A stretch of DNA of 64,000 nucleotides, taken from NCBI GenBank assembly GCA_900542445.1, contig UQNN01000002.1:124001-188000 (forward strand), read 5' to 3'. Source of the DNA: an uncultured Eubacteriales bacterium. GTDB taxonomy: Bacteria; Bacillota; Clostridia; Christensenellales; Aristaeellaceae. The notes beneath the pieces were generated by a model. It was not told the origin of the DNA, did not search any database, and saw only the letters and a list, made by a program, of their open reading frames with translations. The position numbers and the translations under genes are program-made. This document shows positions 43,436 to 52,234 of this stretch, piece after piece (position 1 is the stretch's first letter; every line of letters starts with the position of its first letter).

Positions 43436-44115
43436 CAAACGCGGAGCAGAGAAAACGGGCGGTGAAGCTGACGCTTCCCGTCTTTTGCGGCTATATCGTG
43501 CTGGGCATTGCTTTCGGCGCAACGCTGGCGCAGGCGGGCTATGGCCCGGTTTGGGCGCTGGCCATCAGCACGCTGGTTTACGCCGGAAGCCTGCAATTCG
43601 TGATGGTGCCGTTTCTGGCGGGCGGCACGTCGCTGATCGCCGTCGCGTTGACAGCGCTGATGGTCAACGCGCGCCATCTGTTTTACGGGCTTTCCTGCAT
43701 CGAGCGGTTCGGGCGGATGGACAAGCGCATCCGTCCGTATATGATTACGTCCCTGACAGACGAAACGTATTCGGTTTTCTGTGGCCTTTCGGGCGACGAA
43801 GAAGACGGCGTGATGTTTCGCGTGACGCTGTATGATCAAATCTACTGGGTGAGCGGCTCGATTCTGGGCACGCTGCTGGCGCAGGGGCTTCCGTTTGATT
43901 TGACGGGCATCGATTTTTCGATGACGGCGCTGTTTGTCGTCATCTGTGTGGAAAAAGCGTTGGAGATGAAGAACCGCGTGCCGATGGCCATCGGCGCGGT
44001 TTGCGCGTTGGCGATGCTGTTTCTGCTTGGTCCGAGCGCGTTTCTCGCACCGGCTCTGGGCCTGACGGCGGTTCTGCTGACCGTGATGGATATCCGAAAG
44101 GGGGTGCGCGCATGA
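43432..44115 (+). CDS. azlC: Branched-chain amino acid exporter subunit AzlC
   Basis: Membrane protein of 227 residues, about six to seven helices, with GIAFGATLAQAGYGP, YAGSLQFVMVPFL and NARHLFYGLSCIERF, typical of AzlC. Works with AzlD to export branched-chain amino acids or analogues. Overlaps DUF1653 and azlD by 4 bases each, so translation is coupled. Confidence 0.92.
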   Translation: MTNAEQRKRAVKLTLPVFCGYIVLGIAFGATLAQAGYGPVWALAISTLVYAGSLQFVMVPFLAGGTSLIAVALTALMVNARHLFYGLSCIERFGRMDKRIRPYMITSLTDETYSVFCGLSGDEEDGVMFRVTLYDQIYWVSGSILGTLLAQGLPFDLTGIDFSMTALFVVICVEKALEMKNRVPMAIGAVCALAMLFLLGPSAFLAPALGLTAVLLTVMDIRKGVRA

Positions 44116-44426
44116 GCCATGCGATTGCCGTTGTCGCGATTTGCGCGGTCGTGACCATCGCTTTGCGCGCGCTTCCGTTTGTCTGTTTCGGCGGCAAAAA
44201 AGGCGTGCCGCGCCTTGTCTCGGCGCTGGGCGAGACGCTGCCGCCCGCGATTATGGCGGCGCTGGTTGTTTATTGCCTCAAGAGCGTGCCGTTCGGCACG
44301 TTTGGCGACGGCGCGCGCCAGCTGATTGCGGCGGCGGCGGTTGTGGCGCTGCACCTGTGGAAGAAAAATACGCTGCTCAGCATCGGCGTGGGAACGGCGC
44401 TGTACATGCTGCTCATTCGCATATGA
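44112..44426 (+). CDS. azlD: Branched-chain amino acid exporter subunit AzlD
   Basis: 104 residues with four hydrophobic helices and the AzlD pattern RALPFVCFG, LPPAIMAALVVYCL. ATG 44112 overlaps the azlC stop (ATGA). Small partner of AzlC. Confidence 0.9.
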   Translation: MSHAIAVVAICAVVTIALRALPFVCFGGKKGVPRLVSALGETLPPAIMAALVVYCLKSVPFGTFGDGARQLIAAAAVVALHLWKKNTLLSIGVGTALYMLLIRI

Positions 44427-44439
44427 AGGAGAGAAAACC

Positions 44440-45444
44440 ATGAACATCATTGCCCGCGCCGCGCTGTATCTCTACGATGGCAGCAATGCGGCGCCGATTT
44501 TTCCCGGCAAGGTGGGCAAGCCCGGCGACGAGGCCGCGGCCTACTTGTCCACCGTAGCGGATAAACTGATGGCTTCCGACGGAAGCCGAACGACCTGTGT
44601 CGAGCCGGGCAGCGCGCAGGAGGAAATGCTGCGCCGCTTTGTGCTGACCCCGTTTCAGGAGGCCGCCGACGCGCTGATGCGCAGCATGGACGAAACCATG
44701 CAGACGCTCGAAATCCCGCGCGAAGGATTTGATATGGCGATCTTCTCGTTTGAGAAGGACGGCAATCCGCACCTCTGCGTGGCGCAGCTGCCCTATCGCA
44801 GCGCGATGGTGCATCAGCTCGACGTGGCCGAGGACGGCACGACGAGCACGCAGGTTATCCCCTATGGCACGGTGCTCCCTCTGCCGGGCAGCAAAGGCTG
44901 TTCGGGTTTTGTGGTCAATCTGTCCACGGGCGACATCCGTCTGCGGGACGCGCAGGTGCTGACCAACGTCGGCAACCGCGCGCTGTTCGCTCAGGCGCTT
45001 TTTGCGATGGCGGAGACGAAATCGACCAAGGAAGCCGTGCAGGCCGTCGCGCAGGCGATTGCCGAGGCCGCGCCCGTGGAGATGGATACGCCGATGCTGA
45101 CCCCGATGGTCAAGCGCGCGATGAGCAAGTCTATCGAGGAAAAAGGCGTCATCGACGTGAAGGATGTGGCGGAAGAGGTCTTCCGCTCCGATCCGGAACG
45201 TGAGGCCATCATCGAGCAGGTTTCCCGCCAGATTCAGGAAGAGCAGCTTGAACCCATCATCCCGGTGGAAAACAAGCGCGTCGTCGCTCAGCTCCAGCGG
45301 GTCAAGATCAAGACGGATAACGGCATTTCCATCACCCTGCCGCGCGAACTGGCAGACGACGAAAACAGCTTTGCCGTTGTGGAAAACGGGGATGGCACGA
45401 TTTCCATCATCATCAATAAGGTGCAGGAGCTCAAGACGGAGTAA
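44440..45444 (+). CDS. Nucleoid-associated protein, NdpA-like
   Basis: 334 residues. The pattern of an N-terminal ARAALYLYD, the central FSLPQLPYRSAM-like QLPYRSAMVHQLD, VLPLPGSKGCSGFVVNL and a C-terminal ITLPRELADDENSF agrees with the 37-kDa nucleoid-associated (NdpA/YejK) family, Clostridial form. Proposed to bind DNA. ATG 44440 follows AAGGAGAG and is 13 bases after azlD, so it may be in the same transcript. Confidence 0.65.
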   Translation: MNIIARAALYLYDGSNAAPIFPGKVGKPGDEAAAYLSTVADKLMASDGSRTTCVEPGSAQEEMLRRFVLTPFQEAADALMRSMDETMQTLEIPREGFDMAIFSFEKDGNPHLCVAQLPYRSAMVHQLDVAEDGTTSTQVIPYGTVLPLPGSKGCSGFVVNLSTGDIRLRDAQVLTNVGNRALFAQALFAMAETKSTKEAVQAVAQAIAEAAPVEMDTPMLTPMVKRAMSKSIEEKGVIDVKDVAEEVFRSDPEREAIIEQVSRQIQEEQLEPIIPVENKRVVAQLQRVKIKTDNGISITLPRELADDENSFAVVENGDGTISIIINKVQELKTE

Positions 45445-45541
45445 AGCACGGGGAAGTGTTCGGGGTTCTTGGATTTCTCGACAGATATGAAAGGATTTTT
45501 TTCAATAACAGGAATGAAAATTAAGAAACGGGAGTGAACGT

Positions 45542-46579
45542 ATGAACTGGAACGAATATGGCTCTTTTATCGTGGAAGAGACGAAAAACCTGCTGGCCAT
45601 CGACAGCCCCAGCGGCATGACGAAAAAGGCGGCTGAACACGTGATGACGCGCTTTGAGGCGCTGGGCTATGCGCCGCAGATGACCCGCAAAGACGGCGTG
45701 CTGGTCTGCCTTGGCGGCGTGGATAAGGAAAACGGCCTGCTGCTGGAAGCGCACATGGATACGCTCGGCGGCATGGTCTGCCAGATCAAGGCCAACGGCC
45801 GCCTGAAAATCACGCCCATCGGCGGCTTACGGGCGGAAAACGTGGAGACGGAAAACTGCCGCGTCGTCACCAAGTTTGACGGCGTGATTGAAGGCACGGC
45901 GCAACTGATCAACGCTTCCACCCACGTCAACGAAAAATACGCCGACACCCAGCGCACGTTTGACACCATTGAAATCGTGCTCGACGAGCCGGTGGAAAGC
46001 GCGGACGACGTGAAGAAGCTTGGCATCCGCACGGGCGATTACGTCTGCTTCGAGCCGCGCACCCGCGTGACGAAGAGCGGCTACATCAAGAGCCGCTTCC
46101 TCGACGACAAGCTGAGCGTCGGCATTCTGCTCGGCTATGCCAGATACTTGAAGGATGAACGCATCACGCCGGAGCGCGCCGTCTATGTGCATATCACTTC
46201 GTTTGAGGAAGTCGGTCACGGCGGCAGCGCGAGCGTTCCTGCAGGTGTGACAGAGGCCATCTCGGTGGATATGGGCTGTGTCGGCGAGGGACTGACTTGC
46301 GACGAGCGCATGGTTTCCATCTGCGCGAAGGACAGCGGCGGGCCGTATAACTACGACGTGGTGCGCGGGCTGATTGCGGCGGCGGAGAAGATGGGCGCGC
46401 CTTATGCCGTGGATGTCTATCCGCGTTACGGCAGCGACGTGGAGGCAACCCTCCGCGCGGGCTATGATCTCCGCCACGGCCTCATTGGTTCGGGCGTGTA
46501 TGCGTCGCATGGCTATGAGCGCAGCCACATTGAAGGCGCGCTGGCGACGCTTAAAACGCTTGCGGGATATGTGAAGTAA
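45542..46579 (+). CDS. M42-family metallopeptidase
   Basis: 345 residues, M42 aminopeptidase family. Zinc site residues are visible: LEAHMDTLGG (His71, Asp73), SRFLDDKLSVG, FEEVGHGG (Glu pair) and a C-terminal GVYASHGYERSH. Removes N-terminal residues from peptides; some relatives are called endoglucanases by error. ATG 45542 follows GGGAGTGAACG. The gene ends in a bidirectional terminator shared with the MATE gene. Confidence 0.9.
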   Translation: MNWNEYGSFIVEETKNLLAIDSPSGMTKKAAEHVMTRFEALGYAPQMTRKDGVLVCLGGVDKENGLLLEAHMDTLGGMVCQIKANGRLKITPIGGLRAENVETENCRVVTKFDGVIEGTAQLINASTHVNEKYADTQRTFDTIEIVLDEPVESADDVKKLGIRTGDYVCFEPRTRVTKSGYIKSRFLDDKLSVGILLGYARYLKDERITPERAVYVHITSFEEVGHGGSASVPAGVTEAISVDMGCVGEGLTCDERMVSICAKDSGGPYNYDVVRGLIAAAEKMGAPYAVDVYPRYGSDVEATLRAGYDLRHGLIGSGVYASHGYERSHIEGALATLKTLAGYVK

Positions 46580-46583
46580 AGAA

Positions 46584-46620
46584 AAAGCGGCTTTTCCCTG
46601 TTGAGGGAGCCGCTTTTTTC
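46584..46620. terminator. Bidirectional terminator
   Basis: AAGCGGCT and AGCCGCTT with an inner CCCT/AGGG stem; TTTTTTC on the plus strand and TTTTTC on the minus strand. Sits between the convergent M42 peptidase and MATE genes. Confidence 0.85.
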
Positions 46621-46633
46621 AGCAATGCCGTTG

Positions 46634-47998
46634 TTATGCCAAATCTTCTTTCGCTTTGAGCTGGCGCAGAATGCCGTTGACAATGGCGATGCACAGCACG
46701 AGCGTGCAGATGTCGGCGACAGGCTGAGCAATCTGAATGCCCAGCAATCCCCAAATGTTGGGGAAAACCAGCAGCGCGGGAATCAGGAAGATACCCTGAC
46801 GCGCGGTGGAGATAATTGTGGAGCGCACGCCGTAACCGATGGCCTGCGTGAACATGTTGCACATGGTAATGTAGCCCCAGAGCGGCAGGGTCAGCAGCTG
46901 GAAGCGCAGAGCCAGCGTGCCGATTTCGATGACCTGCGGATCGTCGCGGCGGAACACGGCGATAATCTGGCCGGAAAACAGCAGCGAAATCACGCAGAGC
47001 ACGACGAGAATAACGGTCACGACCTTCACGCAGAACCAGAAGGCCTCGCGCACGCGCTTATACTTGCCTGCGCCGTAGGAGAAGCCGCAGACCGGCTGGA
47101 AGCCCTGGCCGAAGCCGATGACGGAAGAATTGATGAACATCGTGTAGCGGCTGACGATGGACATGGCCGCAATCGCCGCGTCGCCGTACACGCCCGCCGC
47201 GTTGTTGAGCAGGATGGTGGAGATGCTCGCGATGCCCTGGCGGCCGAGAGAGGGAATGCCGTTATAGCAGATGCTGCCGTAGATTTGCAGGCTGGGCTTG
47301 AAGTTTGAAAATTTGATGGAAAGCGCGTCTTCCTTGGTGTTGCACATGACCAGCAGGATGATGAAGCTGACCCCCTGAGAGAGCGCCGTCGCCAGCGCCG
47401 CGCCCGCCGTGCCCATGTTCAGGGCGAAAATGAGAATCGGGTCGAGCACCATGTTGAGAATGCCGCCGGTGGTGATGCCGACCATGCCGTACATCGTCAG
47501 CCCCTCAAACCGGAGCAGGTTGTTCATGACGAACGAACACATCATAAACGGCATGGCGTAGAAGATGTAGGTCGCGTAATCTTTGGCGTAGGGCGCGATG
47601 GTCTCCGTCGAGCCGAGGAAGCGGACGATGAAGTCGATATGGGTCAGGCTGAAAAAAGCGAGGATGATGCCCGCAATGAACGCGGTGAAGAACGCCGTGG
47701 AGGCATACGTGTCGGCCTTCTTCTTGTTGCCCGCGCCGAGCGCCTGGCTGACGTGCGTGCCCGAACCCATGCCGATCATGAAGGAAATGGCCTGAATGAT
47801 CGCCATGGCGGAGAAGATAACGCCTACCGCGCCGGAGGCGGAGGTGCCGATCTGGCTGACGAAGAATGTGTCGGCCATGTTGTAGATGTTGGTGATGAGC
47901 ATGGAGATGATCGTCGGCACGGCCATCTTCGGGATGACGCTGCTCACGGGGTCACAGAGCAGCATGTGGTTGCGCTGCTCGGCAGTCATGGATTTCAT
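46634..47998 (-). CDS. MATE-family efflux transporter
   Basis: Twelve-helix exporter of 454 residues with both MATE repeats (PTIISMLITNIYNMADTFFV at the start of the first, PSLGRQGIASISTILLNNAAG in the second). Exports cationic compounds using an ion gradient. ATG 47998 follows AAGGAG; a second ATG 9 bases later is also possible. No regulator adjoins it. Confidence 0.9.
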   Translation of the reverse strand: MKSMTAEQRNHMLLCDPVSSVIPKMAVPTIISMLITNIYNMADTFFVSQIGTSASGAVGVIFSAMAIIQAISFMIGMGSGTHVSQALGAGNKKKADTYASTAFFTAFIAGIILAFFSLTHIDFIVRFLGSTETIAPYAKDYATYIFYAMPFMMCSFVMNNLLRFEGLTMYGMVGITTGGILNMVLDPILIFALNMGTAGAALATALSQGVSFIILLVMCNTKEDALSIKFSNFKPSLQIYGSICYNGIPSLGRQGIASISTILLNNAAGVYGDAAIAAMSIVSRYTMFINSSVIGFGQGFQPVCGFSYGAGKYKRVREAFWFCVKVVTVILVVLCVISLLFSGQIIAVFRRDDPQVIEIGTLALRFQLLTLPLWGYITMCNMFTQAIGYGVRSTIISTARQGIFLIPALLVFPNIWGLLGIQIAQPVADICTLVLCIAIVNGILRQLKAKEDLA

Positions 47999-48197
47999 AG
48001 CTTGATTCTCCTTGGTTGAAATGAAGTTCAAGCAACTCAGAGCATGAAAAAAACTCCTGGTACGCTTTTGAAAATGAAGGGCTGAAAAGCCGCATTCGAC
48101 TGCATTTCGACATCAAGAAAAAATCCCCTGCCGCGCGGCAGAAGATTTCGGCTTTTTATCGCTTTTTCAAGGAAATACCCTGTGAAATTTGGGTAAA

Positions 48198-48698
48198 TTA
48201 TAAGCGGTAACCCACAAGGGAAATGACGAGGCTCAGCGCCAACGCAGCCAGAACGTCGCTGATATCGTGCTGGCCGGAGAGCACGCGCAGACTGCCGATG
48301 ACCGCGCTGAGCAGCGCCATGCACGCGATGACCGCCGGATGCGGAAAGACATAGGCAATCGCGCAGGCGATGGCGGCGGCGCTGGCCGTGTGGCGGCTGG
48401 GCATGCTCTTTCCCTTGCCCGGTTTGTAGGTGCCGACTGGCGGCACGCCGTAACGGTCGTAAGGGCGCTGTTTGCCGATCAGCGGGCGAAGTACCGTCAC
48501 AACAACGAAACAGACGGCGGGAACGATCACCGCGCGAATGATGCGCCTGTCGCCGGTGAACATCAGGTATAAAAGCGACGCGCAGTAGATTGCCGCGCAA
48601 AGCAGCGTCGGCGCGCGAAGCGCTTTCGTCCCGCCGGGCAGACGGCTGACAGCGCGGCGCGTGGTTTCGGTCATGCGGATGTATCGTTCGCGGGTCAT
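48198..48698 (-). CDS. PAP2-family phosphatase
   Basis: Membrane phosphatase of 166 residues. The three PAP2 motifs are visible: KQRPYDRYG, PSRHTASA (a PSGH variant with Arg) and SLRVLSGQHDISDV. Likely dephosphorylates undecaprenyl pyrophosphate or a phosphatidic acid. ATG 48698 follows GGAGG. The frame is open for 138 bases upstream without support. Confidence 0.88.
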   Translation of the reverse strand: MTRERYIRMTETTRRAVSRLPGGTKALRAPTLLCAAIYCASLLYLMFTGDRRIIRAVIVPAVCFVVVTVLRPLIGKQRPYDRYGVPPVGTYKPGKGKSMPSRHTASAAAIACAIAYVFPHPAVIACMALLSAVIGSLRVLSGQHDISDVLAALALSLVISLVGYRL

Positions 48699-48834
48699 GA
48701 AAAGGCCTCCTTGACTGAATGAAAGAACATCGGTATAATAAAAAAGTATTTCTGTAAACGGTATACTCAAAAATCGACAGAGATCTGCGGACGCGCGATG
48801 CGCGCCTCTACACTGGATTGATATGCACGATTTC

Positions 48835-48962
48835 ATTTATCGCACAACGATAAATGGAGTGGGAAGTCCAGAAACCTCAGGTTTCTGGTGGGGAAAATCG
48901 GAAATCGCAAGGAGCTGGAACAGCGGCTATGCGAGTTTCCCGGACTTGGGGCGAAGCCCCAA
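48835..48962 (+). repeat. Multi-hairpin repeat, type I, copy D
   Basis: hp2 at 48835-48855 (ATTTATCG and CGATAAAT), linker GGAGTGGGAAGTCC, hp1 at 48868-48888 (CCAGAAACC and GGTTTCTGG around TCA), about 57 extra bases, hp3 at 48946-48962 (TTGGGGC-GAA-GCCCCAA). It lies in front of the HAD hydrolase gene. Confidence 0.75.
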
Positions 48963-48997
48963 GCGTTTTTCCTCCCCCAAGACAAGAAAGGATACGT

Positions 48998-49642
48998 ATG
49001 CTTGAAACGATGAAGGCCGCCATCTTTGATATGGATGGCACATTGATCGACTCCATGACCAGGTGGCGCGAGATGAACGGCGCGTTCGTGCGCCAGATGG
49101 GCATTATCCCGACGGAAAAGCAGGAAGCGGATATGATGTCCATGTCCGGCACGATGGTCGTGGATTACTTCAAAAACGAGTTCGGCCTTGAAACCAATTT
49201 CGATACGCTCTGCGTCAAAGCCTGCGAGGCGATGGAACCCGTTTACAGCGCGGGCGTGCCACATAAGCCCGGCGCGGCGGCTTACCTCAAACGCCTTCGC
49301 GCCCGCGGCGTGAAATGCGTTGTCGCAACGGCTACGCCTGCCCGATTGGCTATGATCGGCCTGAACTGCGCCGATCTGGTCAGCGATCTGGACTTTATTT
49401 TCAGCACCGATATGCTGAATCTGAACAAGAGCCAGAATGAATTTTTCGAGCGCGTTTCGCAGATCATCGGCGTGCCGAAGGAAGACTGCGTCATGTTTGA
49501 AGACTCGCTCTATGCCATGCAGGGCGCAAGAAACGCCGGCCTCGGCGTGATCGGCATGACGGATGCCACCAATACGCGCGACCGCGAAGCGATCCGCGCC
49601 TGCTGCGACAGGGTGATCGATTCATTCGACGAACTGCCCTGA
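48998..49642 (+). CDS. HAD-superfamily hydrolase (beta-phosphoglucomutase-like)
   Basis: 214 residues. Motif I FDMDGTLIDS with nucleophile Asp11, motif II VVATATP, motif III LNLNKSQNEF and motif IV MFEDSLYAMQGARNAG. The helical cap inserted after motif I is of the phosphoglucomutase/phosphatase subgroup. Dephosphorylates a small sugar phosphate or similar; substrate unknown. ATG 48998 follows AGAAAGG. Confidence 0.88.
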   Translation: MLETMKAAIFDMDGTLIDSMTRWREMNGAFVRQMGIIPTEKQEADMMSMSGTMVVDYFKNEFGLETNFDTLCVKACEAMEPVYSAGVPHKPGAAAYLKRLRARGVKCVVATATPARLAMIGLNCADLVSDLDFIFSTDMLNLNKSQNEFFERVSQIIGVPKEDCVMFEDSLYAMQGARNAGLGVIGMTDATNTRDREAIRACCDRVIDSFDELP

Positions 49643-49684
49643 TCAAGAGTATAGCATAAACGCGCCCAGTTGGTAAATGAAAAA

Positions 49685-49717
49685 TCCGAGCCTTGAAAAA
49701 GAGACTCGGTTTTTTTA
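49685..49717. terminator. Terminator between convergent genes
   Basis: CCGAG with CTCGG plus extra AT pairs, followed by seven T on the plus strand. Lies between the HAD and EamA genes. Confidence 0.65.
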
Positions 49718-49746
49718 GGTTTATGATCCCAAAACGTATTCGCGCG

Positions 49747-50616
49747 TCAATCTTTTTTCCCCGGCGCAAGTTCGCTGACCAGCAGCGCGGCAAAGATGAT
49801 CGCAAAGCCGACGCCCATTTGCAGCGTGACCTTTTCGCCCAGCAGCAGGCAGGAAAACAGCACGCCGAACACCGATTCCAGCGAAAGCAGAATGACTGCG
49901 TGCGAAGCGGGGGCCATGCTCTGGCCGATGTTTTGCAGGCTCATGCCGATGGTGGTGGAGAAAACCGCGATATAAAGCAGACCGCCGATTGAACCCGGCG
50001 TGAACGCCAGCGGCATGCCGCGCTCAAAGAGCCGGTTGTACAGGCCCGCATAGAGGGCGCAGAACGCGAATTGCAGCACGATGAGCGCGTAGGTGTTCGT
50101 CTTCTTCTGGCATTGTTCCACCGCAATGATGTGTCCGGCAAACAGAAAGCCGCAGATCAGCGTCAGTATATCACCCGGATTCAGTCCGCCGCCCTGTCCG
50201 TCCAGCGACAGCAGGCCGATCCCCACGAGCATCATCACCGCCGCAATCAGGTTGCTCTTTTGCAGCTTTTGATGGAATAGCAGCGCGCACCCAAACGGAA
50301 CGAGCAGCACATACACCGTCGTCAGGAACGCGTTTTTGCCCGCCGTCGTATATTGCAGGCCGGTGGTCTGCACGATGTACGCGCCAAAAAGCAGCAGGCC
50401 GACCAGCGCGCCGCGCGCCACGTCTCCGCGCGTCAGCTCTTTCAGGTGTCGGCGGAACAAAATGCCCGTAATCGCCGCCGCGATCAGGTAGCGCATGGCA
50501 ATAATTGCGCCCGGAGGAAAGCTGTCCAGCGCGTTTTTGACCACCGCAAACGCGCAGCCCCAAATCAGAGCGGTCAGCAAAAGCAGGCTATCGGCCAGTA
50601 TTTCGCGTTTTGTCAT
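49747..50616 (-). CDS. EamA-family (DMT) transporter
   Basis: 289 residues, ten helices in two EamA halves (LLLLTALIWGCAFAVVKNAL; then LLYIAVFSTTIGMSLQNIGQ and SLESVFGVLFSCLLLGEK). Exports or imports small metabolites; substrate unknown. ATG 50616 chosen with AAGGACG upstream; earlier ATGs in the frame lie in AT-rich non-coding DNA. Confidence 0.88.
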   Translation of the reverse strand: MTKREILADSLLLLTALIWGCAFAVVKNALDSFPPGAIIAMRYLIAAAITGILFRRHLKELTRGDVARGALVGLLLFGAYIVQTTGLQYTTAGKNAFLTTVYVLLVPFGCALLFHQKLQKSNLIAAVMMLVGIGLLSLDGQGGGLNPGDILTLICGFLFAGHIIAVEQCQKKTNTYALIVLQFAFCALYAGLYNRLFERGMPLAFTPGSIGGLLYIAVFSTTIGMSLQNIGQSMAPASHAVILLSLESVFGVLFSCLLLGEKVTLQMGVGFAIIFAALLVSELAPGKKD

Positions 50617-50701
50617 CTGTTTATACGTCCTTATTCTTGTTTTTTGCATAAGCATGCAAGTATATCCTATTGTAGCATAAACCCGTTCGGAAGAAAAGAT
50701 C

Positions 50702-50730
50702 TTTACACCTCCTTTGTTTTGGTGTATCAT
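50702..50730 (+). promoter_or_regulatory. Promoter of the telA-like gene
   Basis: TTTACA (50702-50707), 17-base spacer, TATCAT (50725-50730). Confidence 0.6.
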
Positions 50731-50800
50731 GGGTATCAGCATACGAAGATATTCATTCCATCATTTTCATTGAGGAAGATCATCAAAAGGAGATACGATA

Positions 50801-52048
50801 ATGGACGATAAGTTGATTCCGACTCTGGTTCTCCCCGGCGACGAAGAGGAAGCTCAGCAGGTCGCGGCCGAAGCCGAGGCGCCCGTGCAGGAGGCGGCTC
50901 AGCCCGTTCAGGCTGCCGTGCAGACCGCGCCCGTCGAAGAGGCTCAGCAGGCCCCTGCTCAGGAGGAAAAGAAGGATGAGCCGCTGACCCCTGTGGACGC
51001 GCAGGACGATTCCCTGAATTTTGACAACCTTTCTCCGGAAGAGCAGGCCGCCGTGCTGGCGTTTGTGGAGCGCATCGACATTCACAACAGCGAGACGGTG
51101 CTCAAGTACGGCAACGCCGCGCAGACGAAGATTTCCCAGTTCTCCGACAAGATTCTGGAGGACGTGAAGACCAAGGACACCGGCGCGATTTCCGATATGC
51201 TGACCAAGCTGGTCGCCGAGCTGAAAGGCTTTGATGTGGACGAAGGCAAGAAGGGCGGCCTGTTTGGGCTGTTCAAAAAGGCCGGAAACAACATCGCTCA
51301 GCTTCGCGCGAAGTACGACAAGGTCGAAGCGAACGTTGCGGAGATCATCGCCACGTTGCAGAATCATCAGAAACAGCTCATTTCCGACTGCAAGATGCTC
51401 GACGAGCTGTATGCCCAGAATGAGCAATACTATCATGAGCTGACGCTGTATATCATCGCGGGCGAACTCAAACTCAAGAAGCTGCGCGAAGAGGAGCTGC
51501 CGCCGCTGCTGGCGAAGGCTCAGCAGACCGCCGATCCGGCTGACGCGCAGATCGCCAACGATTTCAGCCAGCTTATCGAGCGGTTTGAAAAGCGCATCCA
51601 CGATCTCAAGCTCACGCGTATGGTTTCCGTGCAGATGGGGCCGCAGATTCGCCTGATGCAGAACAACGACAACGTGTTGGCCGAGCGCATACAGTCCACC
51701 GTTGCGAACACGATTCCGCTCTGGAAGAGCCAAATGGTCATCGCGATGGGCATGCAGCACGCGGAGAGCGCGCTGAACGCGCAGAAGGCCGTTACGGATA
51801 TGACCAACGAGCTGCTCCGCTCCAACGCCGAGCGCCTCAAAGTGGGCACGATCGAGACGGCGAAGGAAGCCGAACGCGGCGTGGTGGATATCGAGACCAT
51901 CCGCACGGCGAATACCGCGCTCATCGATACCCTGAACGAAGTGCAGAAGATCCAGCGCGAGGGCGCTCAGAAGCGCGCCGCCGCTGCCATCGAGCTTGGC
52001 CGCCTGGAGAAGGAGCTGCGCGACAAGGTGCTGGAAATCAATCGTTAA
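50801..52048 (+). CDS. TelA-family toxic anion resistance protein
   Basis: 415 residues. Acidic, Gln/Ala-rich N-terminal 65 residues, then a largely helical TelA domain (KTKDTGAISDMLTKLVAELKGF, YYHELTLYIIAGELKL, MNDL-like TDMTNELLRSNAERLK). The family was named for tellurite resistance; in Firmicutes it is linked to envelope stress. ATG 50801 follows AAAAGGAG. The usual XpaC partner is not adjacent. Confidence 0.88.
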   Translation: MDDKLIPTLVLPGDEEEAQQVAAEAEAPVQEAAQPVQAAVQTAPVEEAQQAPAQEEKKDEPLTPVDAQDDSLNFDNLSPEEQAAVLAFVERIDIHNSETVLKYGNAAQTKISQFSDKILEDVKTKDTGAISDMLTKLVAELKGFDVDEGKKGGLFGLFKKAGNNIAQLRAKYDKVEANVAEIIATLQNHQKQLISDCKMLDELYAQNEQYYHELTLYIIAGELKLKKLREEELPPLLAKAQQTADPADAQIANDFSQLIERFEKRIHDLKLTRMVSVQMGPQIRLMQNNDNVLAERIQSTVANTIPLWKSQMVIAMGMQHAESALNAQKAVTDMTNELLRSNAERLKVGTIETAKEAERGVVDIETIRTANTALIDTLNEVQKIQREGAQKRAAAAIELGRLEKELRDKVLEINR

Positions 52049-52055
52049 GGATGCG

Positions 52056-52135
52056 TTGGGAATTTGTCCCAAATCCTATCAGAAACCTGAGGTTTCTGGA
52101 CTTCCCGCTAAAGCCCATCATTCTGATGGGCTTTA
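52056..52135 (-). repeat. Multi-hairpin repeat, type I, copy E
   Basis: Minus-strand order: hp2 at 52110-52134 (AAAGCCCATCA and TGATGGGCTTT), linker GCGGGAAGTCC, hp1 at 52080-52098 (CAGAAACC and GGTTTCTG around TCA), hp3 at 52056-52072 (TTGGGA and TCCCAA). hp2 could also end telA transcription although only TTTA follows. Confidence 0.8.
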
Positions 52136-52234
52136 CTTATAATGAGCAATCCCCCAAGCCAAGCGGAGCGCGTTTTTTCCCCCAAAAAGCAGCATAATAG
52201 GCGAAACTTTCCGTGTCCGAAAGGAATCTTTTCC

